Shown here one piece after another: positions 46,998 through 57,900 of a stretch of DNA of 64,000 nt. The DNA lies in NCBI GenBank assembly GCA_029204225.1, contig CM055097.1:33790804-33854803 (forward strand). The letters are read 5' to 3'. This DNA is from Diphasiastrum complanatum. Lineage: Eukaryota > Streptophyta > Lycopodiopsida > Lycopodiales > Lycopodiaceae. A program made the position numbers and the translations under genes. A model generated the notes under the pieces. The model ran no database searches. It had not been told where the DNA came from and saw nothing but the letters and a program-made list of their open reading frames with translations. Position 1 is the stretch's first letter. Each line of letters opens with the position of its first letter.

Positions 46998-47711
46998 TGT
47001 TGACCGTATACACTATGTACAGTTGTCACAAAAGCCATATACTTCCAAGTACAATGGCTTGCCTAATTAGGTGACAAACATTCAATGTAATTAATACACG
47101 GATGAAATCTATAAATAGATCATCAAGCACAGATTACATGAGAGACGCTCCGTCCATGAGACGTATTATTTGAGCCTCCTAGTTACGCCGTCATTTTTTG
47201 TTGTAATTGCTATTCTATTGTGCTTCAGTGTGATATAGCAGCAACATGCTTATCTATCTGTGTATAACATAGATGAATGCTTGTTTTGATTGAACGCACT
47301 TTATCGTTGTTTGATCGTGCTTGTTTACTCACTCTGATCAAAACACGAACATCTATGACTCCTCAGCTTCTGATCAGATGATGGTTGTCTTTGATGTCTG
47401 AGGAACTCGTGATATCACATTGATGTTTCAATCTATTTCAGAACTAAACTTTATAGTGAATTCGATTTTAGGAATACCACACACAAACCATTTCTAATCT
47501 TTTCGCTGGACTGTACTCTCATTTTTGTGAGTATGAATTGATTTTTAAGATCCTATTGGAAAATTAAAACACTGAAAGTTGTGATTATATTTGGCAAAAG
47601 CTTTCTATTAGACTGTTTTTCCATCTAACAGCTGATTATAACGGGAGAGCTGTTTTGCAATATTCTTGCTCTCTTCTCCGTTTGTGTTCTTCTATCTCCC
47701 TTGCCCAATCA
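46998..47711 (+). repeat. 5' LTR of a copia element (714 bp)
   Basis: It starts TGTTGACCGTATACAC and ends CCCAATCA three bases before a primer site. A TATA box TCTATAAATAG lies at 47108-47118. No second LTR copy is found downstream. Confidence 0.7.
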
Positions 47712-47714
47712 GAT

Positions 47715-47726
47715 TGGTATCAGAGC
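47715..47726 (+). promoter_or_regulatory. Primer-binding site, tRNA-Met type
   Basis: TGGTATCAGAGC is the standard initiator-tRNA-Met complement of plant Ty1/copia elements, three bases after the LTR end. Confidence 0.9.
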
Positions 47727-47779
47727 ATAGCTCATATAAATCGAGAGATTAAGTGTGTTCCATTTATATTACTGTTAAT

Positions 47780-48550
47780 ATGTCTCATATAGGTAACTCT
47801 TCATCATCACCCAATGAAGCTAGAATCATTAACAAGTTCAATGGTTCTAACTTCTACATCTGAAAGTTAAAACTTCGGATGATGTTGATAGATAGATATC
47901 TTTGAGATGTAGTAGAAGGTACTGACCTGAAACTAGAAGATGATGATCAAACAAAGGCATGGAAGATCAAAGATCAGACGGCCTTAGCATGTATCACACT
48001 CAATTTAGTCGACTCTCAAATATCCCACGTTACCACATGCAAAACCTCTAAGGATGCATTAGATTTGTTATTAAATATCTATGATACTCATGATGTAACC
48101 ACTAGATTACATCTTAGAAGGAAGTTCTTTACTCTTAGCATGTCTGATTCTACTGCCATCACTTCTCACATCAACAGTTTCAAGTCTATATTGGATCAGT
48201 TATCAACTGTAGGATGTTCTATTCAAGATGATGATGTCATCATGACCTTGCTTTCTTCTCTTCCAAAGTCGTATGAATACTTTGTGGTGATGATCTCCAC
48301 ACAACCCGACCTCACTTTTCAAAAGGTGATCAGTCATCTTCTTCAAGAAGAAATACGGAGAAAGACCAGCGGCCTGTCCATCAAAGACAAATCCATGGCC
48401 CTGTACACCATCTAGATGGTCTACAGTCATGTTCGGACTATGCTGGAGATGTAACGGATAGGAAATCCATTAGTGCTCATTGTATTTTAATAGGTGATGG
48501 AGCTATATCATGGATGTCGAAGAAACAAGCCATTATCACAACTAGAAAAC
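47780..48550 (+). pseudogene. Copia gag fused by deletion to an RNase H fragment
   Basis: Gag starts MSHIGNSSSSPNEARIINKF and shows GSNFYI, two stops, then LDLLLNIYDTHDVTTRLHL, FTLSMSDSTAITSHINSF, DDVIMTLLSSLPKSYEYF and LLQEEIRRK (UBN2-type gag). At about 48420 it joins DYAGDVTDRKSISAHCILI and GDGAISWMSKKQAIITTR, the copia RNase H. Everything between (protease, integrase, RT) is missing. It ends at 48550 against the palindrome-rich repeat. Confidence 0.8.
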
Positions 48551-48554
48551 TCTG

Positions 48555-48900
48555 TGTTTATCCACGCAGAGTATCCACGCGAGACCCGACACTTAGTCGA
48601 TTTTTCAAAATTTTGTTTGCGTGGAACATCCACGTGTGGATTATCCATGCCAAAACAAAATTCAACACGCCTCCGGCAAGTCCACCGGTGTTTTTTTGAC
48701 ACAGCGCCGAAAAATTTATGCGTGTGGATTATCCACGCGGATAATCCACGCAAAATTGAATTTTGAAAATTACGACAACTGTTTGGGAGAGAAGGTTGGC
48801 GGCGTCGGAAAGCAGTTTTGGCGTGGATAATCCACAGGTGGATTATCCATGCAAATTTCAGTTTGTTCACCGGACCAGACCGGTATCCACGCATTTTTTT
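48555..48900. repeat. Palindrome-rich dispersed repeat, copy 2
   Basis: It carries GTGGATTATCCACGCGGATAATCCACGC-type motifs in both orientations (about nine ATCCACG/CGTGGAT sites) and the same block order as 400-690. It directly follows the truncated copia element. Confidence 0.65.
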
Positions 48901-49620
48901 TTTGTTTTTTTGTTTTTTGCATGTTGATAATGACATGAAATTAGTTAAATAAATATATTTCTAAAGTGAATTATATTATGATTAGGCTATATTTTTTTTT
49001 TCCTAAAGTGATTATATTATGATGAGGGTTTTTTTTTTTTCTGCATGTTTATAATGAAATGGAATTAGTTAAGTAAATATTTTTTTAAAGTGAATTATAT
49101 CATGGTGTTCCTAGATGATTGGGATTTTTTATGAGGGCGGCCACCTACTTTTATTAGACAGTTGACTTGAGCTACCAAGAGGGTAATTATACATGATCTA
49201 AGGCTTTGATAGCCAGGGGTTTAGGGTCTACCCTAGTGGCACTCTACCTAATCTCATATTCGAGATCATTTGATATGGATTGAGACTTCATTTTGTACAT
49301 ACTTCGAGAGATTATCAAGAGATGGTGATTTTGGCAGGTTTGTTCTTTAATGAGGAATTGATGAATGATGAATGTGATATTTTTTGTGTCTAATGAATAG
49401 ATCTAAATCTGAACAAAGTATTATACTTTCCACGTGTGTGACAAGATGTGAAAATCAATTATTTCTAGTTTTATTGTGGTGCTCAAAAGCTCTTGCCAAT
49501 TAGATGCAAAATAGGTTGAATTGTGTGCTCGTTTTCTATCTATTAGATATAAGTGAAACCTTTGATGCTTTTTCAAATTTTTAGTATCCGAATGAGGTTC
49601 ATAACCTTTGATTTTAACAT
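48901..49620. other. AT-rich spacer, perhaps an old copia LTR at its end
   Basis: The stretch ends TTTTAACA just before TGGTATCAGGGC at 49621, a one-base variant of the tRNA-Met primer site, so the last few hundred bases may be a decayed LTR. No second copy was found. Confidence 0.35.
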
Positions 49621-50010
49621 GGTATCAGGGCCCAAATGCAACTATGAAGGCTCAAATACAGGAAAGAGAGAAGGAATTACAAGTTGATGATTGTTTAATT
49701 TTTATTGCCCTTATTACTACCTTAAGTTTGATGATGTTCCTTCAAGTGTGAATGAAACTGTAGCAACAAAAGAGTGATTTGATGTAATGAAAAGTGAGTA
49801 TATGATGCATTGTTTGAGATACTTGTAAAATTATTGATCCTCCATCAAAGATATAAAATGTTACTGTTTGCAAATGGGTCTTTAAGATCAAGCTTAATCA
49901 AGATGGTAGTGTGAACAATTATAAAACAAGACTAGTTGCCAACGGATATGCTCAATTTAAGGGGATTGACTATGATGAAACACTTGATTTTGTCATAGTT
50001 TGTGGTGGTG
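49621..50010 (+). pseudogene. Copia relic: primer-site variant and RT fragment
   Basis: After the primer-site variant, [20 protein letters not shown] and [19 protein letters not shown] at about 49870-49985 are the start of copia reverse transcriptase. The rest is lost or full of stops. Confidence 0.6.
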
Positions 50011-50261
50011 ATTTCATTAACTCACATGCTTTTAGTGATTTACTGCCTTTGCAACATTTGTTAAAAAATGAGAATTTTCTTGGAACATGAAGCTGTACAT
50101 CTATCTTCACCGACATTATATCCAAAAAAATGGGATTGAAGTCAAACTATGTCTATTCTTTTCACTTACTTGACCATAAATGAGACTCTATTTTGGCTAA
50201 ATAACAATCATTTGAAAGCATTGCAAGAATCAATTTCATTCAGAATTGCAATAATCAATTT

Positions 50262-51075
50262 TTATTCAGAATTACAAGAATCAATTTCATCAGCGACAGC
50301 ATCTTGCAATTCATCTGCTCTTAGATAATTTTCATCATCACTCTCACTTTCAAAAATTATTTCATCATCCTGACTATTAGAATTTCTATTCTCAACATCT
50401 ATGGAAGTGGGTGCTTCAAGTATGGTTTGACGATTTATTACATCTCTAAGTAGCTCAATCTCATAGTTAAAATGAAGATTTTCCATTTCATTCTCAACAT
50501 TTGCACCCTCAAATACTCGTCGTGAACGTGGTTCAACTTGAACTACAAACCACCATATCTTGTTTAGTCGATCTGGTTTAAAAAACACCTACAAAAATCA
50601 CTATTTCAGAACATATCAAAAACTCAAATATTGAAGTCACTTGCAATAAAATGAAAAACATTATAGCATAGCATGTGCACCTGCTCACAGTGACGAGACA
50701 ACACCAATGTGTCAAAGGACTCCATGCTCAATGTTTTTGATGAATCAATCGCAAAAAATCCACTTGGATCCGATTTTACGGTTGCATTTGGCCCTCTACA
50801 AACTACCTTGAACCATTTCACATCAAAAAAAAATAGTGTCCACTTTCACCAAATGACACATCATAAATATTTTGTATAGTTCCTACGTATTCTATATCTC
50901 CTAAGATGGGATTCCGATCTCGTGCATTGCTTTGACTTTCTTGTTGGAAAGATGCTATTACACCACAATCGTGTGTGTGTATCTTGTTATCAATCCTTTC
51001 AACATGAAAGTGGAAACCAAAAGCCCAGATAACATTATACATTTTGCACTGCCACATGACAAACATGAATCTCAT
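50262..51075 (-). pseudogene. CACTA-type transposon C-terminal region (DUF4216)
   Basis: Three pieces in order: GFHFHVERIDNK..THDCGVIASF and DIEYVGTIQNIYDVSFG (51075-50820); KWFKVVCRGP..GFFAIDSS..DTLVLSRHCEQV (50820-50690); VFFKPDRLNKIWWFVVQVEP (50588-50520). This is the DUF4216 pattern (GV.V....YYG....I.EL.Y...LF.C.WF...FV.A.QA.QV.Y....WW.VV...P) found downstream of the CACTA/En-Spm transposase. The tail is acidic (DDEIIFESESDDENY). A stop or intron separates the last two pieces near 50600. Confidence 0.65.
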
Positions 51076-51673
51076 AAATTATCACTGTGAATGAACATGG
51101 TGTTTCAAAATGATTAAACAAATATTGTGATAAACAAGAATGTTCTAATAATAAAGTATCTAAAAAATAATACCTTCCATTCGCATCCTCTTGCAAATGC
51201 AATATGTTTCCATGAGTAGGTTTGAGTTTATAAAGAGATCCAATCCTAGTTTTACCAAAACTAGTATTCAAAACAATTCTGATCTTTTCATCCAAATAAT
51301 GAGGAGCATAATCACCTTGAATGTTTGAATTACTTGGACATTTTAATGGACCTTTTCCATTTCCAATATCCACGGTAGAAGAAGAATCAACAATAGAACA
51401 ATCCACTGAAAGTGATTCAAAGAAATCAATGTCACCACGCTTGACAAGTGAACAACCAATCTCCTCATTTGTGCTTGTAGCACATTGCAATGTTTGAAAA
51501 TACTCCCCAGCATTATTTACCAACATATCCTGGTCAATAGCATGCACATCCATATTTGTTTCTAATATTGCATCGTATTGTAAGTCTTGCACTTTGCATG
51601 AATTTATAGTCTCAAATTCAACTGCATCCATTTTTGAAAGTCGTAATTGAGAACAGGCTGCCAAACAACACAT
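51035..51673 (-). pseudogene. Unassigned ORF, 212 codons
   Basis: It has a Ser/Asp-rich N-terminal half and a more structured region, GKTRIGSLYKLKPTHGNILH and DANGRYYFLDTLLLEHS. The last ~15 codons overlap the DUF4216 piece in another frame. It could be the part of the CACTA ORF preceding DUF4216, or the tail of the methyltransferase-like gene above 52083. I cannot decide. Confidence 0.35.
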
Positions 51674-52082
51674 GAGAATATAAATATAAAAACAATTTTC
51701 AAACCAATATAAAATTTACAACTTTTATTTTAAATAAGACATACCAAACTAACAAGTACAATTCAAAATCTTTATTAGAAAATAGCTCAAAATATTTTCA
51801 AACTAGTCTAGACAACTCCAAAATAAATTCAAGTAACATCTCCGACATACAAAAAAAAGTACAACAAGATCAAATATAATTTATGTCATAAAACTTATTT
51901 ACTTCAAGTTTGATTCAAATGAAAGTACATCTTTTACAAATAAACATCAACAAAAATGCCACCAGAAAGCTTCACCATGCTATATTTTGGAGTGCTCATC
52001 ATTATTTGATGACGATGCAATAATTTCTCTTTGGAATTTGCATCATGTCTTCCTTTGATAACAGGAGGATCAGGACTTGCTA
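51674..52082. other. Short spacer
   Basis: No reading frame of note between the unassigned ORF and the methyltransferase-like gene. A methyltransferase motif I was looked for here and not found. Confidence 0.4.
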
Positions 52083-54578
52083 TCTCATCATATATAAATT
52101 GCAATCCTTTCTCTTACATAAGACCTATAGGGTATGGATTTTCATCATCTTTAGAAACAAAGATGAATAAAACTGTATCAAATTGACAGTTTTGCAACTG
52201 TGCATCCACTTCTCCGTTGAATTTATAGAACCCAATTGTCGTTCTACCTCTCGAAAGCAACATCTTAGGTTTTCACTTGACGAAAGAAAAGCAACTATGC
52301 AGTAATGTGTTGATGTTGTTTTAACATCAACCAAATTAAAAAACTTACGAAAAGAGAACTCAACACAATCAGAGAAAGAAGTGGAATTGAAAATGCCTAA
52401 TGTGATATGCAGAGAGGGTATAGGAATGCAAAACGAATCTATATTGATAAGCTCGTCAATCCTATGAACAATCCAAGGGTCGTTTGTTTGAATGACTTTG
52501 ATACCATGGACAAAATCATACCTGTCTTTGATAGCCTTCGTAGCAATATCCGGCAAAGGCTCTGTTTTTTTATTTCTAAGTTTAGCCACCTCTAGCCAAC
52601 TACAACATTTTGAAGATAGATCTTTCAGAAACTCAGAGGTGAAACTATATTTTTCCTCCAAATAATGCCATTTTTGTGGAGGTTTTTTCAAAGCTTCAAC
52701 AAAATATTGTTTGATAGCATTTTTAAGAATTCTTTTATCTTTGACTCTCGTGCAAAATTTTTCCAATGACAATTTTTTTTTCAAATGATCAGCATCCTCC
52801 AATGGAAAAAAGTGAATGGATCCATCGATCAAGCCATCAAAGAGAACTGACATGTCTTTCTCCTTCAATCCTTGAACTAGTCACAATAAATGACCTTTCA
52901 CAACAAACAAACAAAAATAATTTAACATTAAGTAATTATTGTAGAATAACATTTTACATATTATAAAACACTCACCTGATATAATTGACATCTCAGTTAG
53001 ATTATCGCTTATTTCACCGGAACTGTTTCGTAACCTCCCTAGCCTCCATAGCTGACAATTTTTTTTCCATTTCTTCCAGTTTTCATCTTTCAAATAGGCC
53101 CAATTGTATACTTCTTTTGGATCATTTTTCCTCAAAACATTACCCAACATGCTTCTGAAATTCTACACAACATAAATAAAGATGCATTAGTTATTCTATA
53201 ATAATCATTTGAAAAAAAAAAAACATTACTAGCAATAATAATCTAAATCATAAAAGAAGATATACCTTCTACTCTTCAGGAGCTTGTCCACCTTTTTCGT
53301 GTCTCTTGGGACGACCCAATGATTCCCATTGTAGTCTTGTTTGCAGCAATTGCTCCATGTATGAGGTCTTTAACTTCCACTTTTCTGATATTTCATTAAG
53401 CGCCCTTGATATAGCAACACACTCAGAAGGTGAAATCAAATGGCTCAAGATATGTGACTTTCGACTTTGGTAATATTTTTTTAGAATATGTCCACTTTCA
53501 ATTTTTTCACTTTGTTTCCGTAACAGCGCTAAAATATTTTTAGCCGCCTCGATTGTGTGTTGGCCATCAACTATATAAAAGCGAATATCTGGTTTATGTA
53601 CATCCGCAACTCTTTGGACTTCCACCAATTGAATTGTACCGTCTTCTTTTTTACGAAATGGAATTAGATCAGCTGGTCCAGATATGATTCCAGGTGTTTG
53701 CAAAAAAAAACAACCATATTACTACAGTACTTCGAACTGAAAGGTCTGCAATTGTATTGAGGAGGAGGCAAAACACACCTTTCGATAGATATGTTTGCCG
53801 TCATTTTTATCCCAAGAGGATAACAACGCTCATATTTCATCAGTTTGGTTATGGACTTTTTATGAAATTGGGTTCAGTTGAATCCAACTGTGCCAAACGG
53901 CTTGGTGCAGATACATCTATGATATTTTCAAGCACCTCTTCCTTGCAAATCTTTTTTCTTTTTGGTTGGTATAACATCGATCGTATCTTCATCGATTGCA
54001 GTAGCACTCTTTTTTCCTCTCGAAGTAGTAGCTTTTTTATCATTTTCCAAAAGTTCATGTTTGGTTGTCTTATTTCTTTCAGGTGGAATAGTCAAACCTT
54101 TCTTATTCATTGCAGCACGAACATTTTTAAATCCATCTATGATATCGCTATGAGATAATGTCGAAATGCCACAATCTAGACTCCATCCCAAAGTTGCACA
54201 TGACGGTTTAGATTGATCTTCTATGAGATTCATCAAGTTTACATTGTATGAACATACTGGCACGTAAACATCCATGACGATGTTTTTTTATGATACCACA
54301 AGAAGTTTTAATAATGCACTTCCTTTCTCATCAATTGTCTCACTCAGGTCCAAAATCATACCCAGTGTTCTTATCTTCCCTTTAGCAATATCACGAACTA
54401 ACAAACAAAGCTCATACTCCATTTTACCAGACAATAATTCCATTTCCATACACCACTGAAATTTCTTAGTGACAACAAATTTTTTATCAGCTATTACAGT
54501 GGTTGGATGCAAACATTGTTCAGATCCGGTTTCTAACATGATATTTGCACTATCTTCAATATATTTGCTCCTGTACAT
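52083..54578 (-). pseudogene. Decayed ParB-like domain + amino-methyltransferase-like gene
   Basis: Segments in order. 54578-53928: one frame broken by a TAA near 54288, with a lysine-rich nuclear-signal-like end (GKKSATAIDEDTIDVIPTKK). 53850-53269: ERCVLPPPQYNCRPFSSKY, QTPGIISGPADLIPF, FYIVDGQHTIEAAKNI (ParB/sulfiredoxin-type signature), RALNEISEKWKLKTSYMEQL and GRPKRHEKG. 53154-52976 and 52876-52125: the second joint (intron 52975-52877, GTGAGT donor) keeps frame, giving VQGLKEKDMSVLFDGLIDGS. Later DVKTTSTHYCIVAFLSSSEN and FREVERQLGS resemble the strand-helix region after the catalytic loop of beta-class amino-methyltransferases. The DPPY loop itself is not intact (LHITLGIFNSTSF) and motif I is missing. 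Several frameshifts and an extra stop at 53269-53271 show it is dead. In bacteria and phages ParB-like and DNA methylase domains are often fused. The ParB part is fairly convincing, the methylase part is inference. Confidence 0.5.
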
Positions 54579-54599
54579 TTTGAAAAAATAAACATATAT

Positions 54600-54915
54600 T
54601 ATAAATACTATTTAAAGTCATATTTCAATGAACAATTCAATCAACAAAAAATGATTTCTCACCAAATCGCATGTCACTCATCAAGAGGAAAAACATATTA
54701 TCTAGCAATTGTCAAAGTTGAGTATATTATTTACAAAAATAAGACAATAAGACATGTGTTCAACATCGTATCGTAGACCACCACATAAAACATTAGTATA
54801 TATTTTATAACATAGTTGTTCTAAATCTTTTTTGTTCCTACACTTTCTATATAATTTGGTAAAAATTATTTGTGAAACTCAAAAAACTCATCAACACGAA
54901 CCAGGTTTGAGTTGA
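54600..54915. other. AT-rich spacer
   Basis: Upstream of the methyltransferase-like gene; no exon or promoter recognised. Confidence 0.4.
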
Positions 54916-57900
54916 GAATCTATCATAAATCATAACCCCTACAAGACCAAACTGAACGAGAATCTATCATAAACTCAACTCGACCCTTGTTCATCAATCA
55001 ACCTAGACTATCATCCCATTTAATCTATAGTTCAGATATTGTAGGGTGAGATTGAACTCGAACCAGGTTCGAGTTGAGAAATCTGAACTTGAATCTAACT
55101 TTATGATATCTTGATCTGCATGAACTTGAATTGGAATTGGACTTCAAACTAAATCTAAACTTCACCTTGAAGAAGAAACTTCACCTGAAATTTTAATGAA
55201 TATGAATCAACCTGAACCATTATAATTTTGATATAATCTATGTAGTCAAATGGATCTGCTAGCACACACATATGGTAGTAATGTTGGTAGGTAGATCTAC
55301 TCAAACACTGGACAAGCTATAATGATACAAAAATACTCATCAAACAAACTAAGAAGTTCAACCTAGAAGATGACATGGTGAAGAAACCCTAGGATGACAA
55401 CATTGGTAGGTGCAAATGCTCAAAACTGGAGCTACTATGATATGAAAACTAACCTATTAGAAAAATTCAAAAGCTAAACGAGATGTAAAACAGGTGCATG
55501 ACCATGTTGAAGGCTTCTTTTTCTGTAGTCAAATTGGGTAAGTGTAGATATCTCAATTCGAAAGTGGTTTCTGAACAAATAAGCTCAAACTATGTACGTG
55601 CAGTTTGAAATTGAAAAGCCTCAACTCGAACCAGGTTCGAGTTGAGAAACTTTCACTTCCTCATGTAGGTAGAACTACTCAAACACTAGAGAAGCTATAA
55701 TGATACAAAAATACTTGTAAAGAGTTGCAAATTTCAAATTCCACCAATGCAGCTGAAAGTGGATCAGCAAATGAAGATTCCAAACTACAAGACCAAGAAG
55801 AGACAACTGAGACACAAGAGTGCATTGACAGTAAAAGTGCTAGGCAGGAGCCAACTTCAGATACAAATGACACACCATTTGATGAAAATAGAAGAAGAGA
55901 AGAACTGCTACTAGCTATTTCAAGAGTAGAGCTCCCACTAGATGTACCTCAATTCTCAATTGAAAATGAAGCACTACTAGTGAAGGAAAAACACCAGAAT
56001 TTGCTACCAATCACTACCAAGGAAGAGATCCAGATAGAAGCATCGGAAGTTCCAAACTTATACATAGGAGAAAATGCTAGAGGATGTCAAAAGTTATGAT
56101 GTATCTATATCTAATAAGGAAGCAAACACTCTAACAGCAATAGAGCCTGACGGAAAAGTCTCTATAGGGGAATTGTAGGAATCAAGAGAAGAACATGTGC
56201 TTTCAATGGAAGACAAATCTCGGCTCAAGGAGAGACTGGCACATAAAGTTGAAGAATAAAGTAAGCCTTTGGAGAAAGACGGTTTTGATCAAACCACTGA
56301 GGCTGTTCAACATATCAGAATAGCAGGACAAGAAATAGGAGCATCCTTTGTTGTCAAATATTTTGGAAAAAAAGGTGCAGATGCCGATGTAGAGGCTCAG
56401 AGGGCAGAAGTAACAATAGCTCAACTAGTTGGCACTACAGAAATTAATACAAAGCACATGACAACGGACATGGAAGAGTTACATATACCCACTGCTTGGA
56501 TGAAAAAGCCCGAAGAATTAACTGCATTACACATTGAAAGGCTCAATGATATGCAAGAACATGCACATGTTCACAATGAAAATGAGGCGCCTGTAGTACT
56601 AGAGAGAACTACACAAGATGTAGAAAGTGATTTCTGAACAAATAAGCTCAAACTATGTGGGTGCAGTTTGAAATTGAAAAGCCTCAACTCGAACCATGTT
56701 CTAGTTGAGAAACTTTCACTTCGACATTTAATTTAATGGCAGAAATTATATCAATATAAATTTAAGTCGTTAACATGTGTACTATGTGTAAAACATACTC
56801 AGCTGAGCTTGAACAAAAACTCACCTTAATCAATTACAATTTGGCAAGTGTTTTGAAACTTGACAACTCGAACCTAGAGGAGGGTTGTTGCAACCCAACT
56901 GAGAAGATTTCGACTTTCTTTTTCTTACTATGTACTAAAACATACTCAACTAAATTTGAACACGAACTCACCTTAACTCGAACCTGGTTTGACTTCCTAT
57001 CTTCAATAAACTCATCTCGATAAGCCTTGACTCGACTTAACAAGACTCGAGTTTGAACTCAAACCCAAACTCGGACTTAGAAGTTTGTTGTTCTACCCAA
57101 CTGAGAAGGTTTCGACACGACAAAAATTGACAATAGTCATAAAATTATGGCTTCCCCTGTGTTTAGGTTTTATGAGTGACTTTCTTTTTCTTGCAATGTA
57201 CTAAAACATTATATGAGTATGGTTTGAACTCGAGCTCACCTCAACTCAAAGCTAGTTTTCAGTTGGCAAGAGCTCGAACCTAGATTTTCTATAGTTCAGC
57301 TATTGTGGGGTGTAGCTTGAATCCGAACCAGGTTCGAGTTGAGAAATCTCAACTGCAATCTAATTTTATGAAATCTTGATCATGAAGTTGAACTGGAATT
57401 GGACTTCAAATGAAATCTAAACTTCACCTTGAAGAAGCAACTTCACTTGAAATTATATTGAATATGAATCAATCTGAACCAATCTATTTCTGTGATAATT
57501 TCTGTAGTCAATTAGGTAAGTGTATATTGCTATGAGTTCTTGTCTTTCTTCACACCCTACTCGAGCCTGACTCGAGTTGGCAAGACTTCAGTTGGCAACA
57601 ACTCGAACTCAGCTCAGCTCACCTCAACTCCACCTTAATTGGAGCTCAATAGAGTAAACCCTACAGGACTAAACTGAACGAGAATCTATCATCGACTCAA
57701 CTCGAACCTTGTTCATCAATCAACCTAGACTTTCATCCCATTTAATCTATAGTTCAGATATTGTGGGGTGAGCTTGAACACGAACCAGGTTCAAGTTGAA
57801 AAATCTCAACTTCAATCTAATTTTATGATATCTTGATCATGAAGTTAAACTAGAATTGGACTTCAAACGAAATCTAAACTTCACCTTGAAGAAGAAACTT

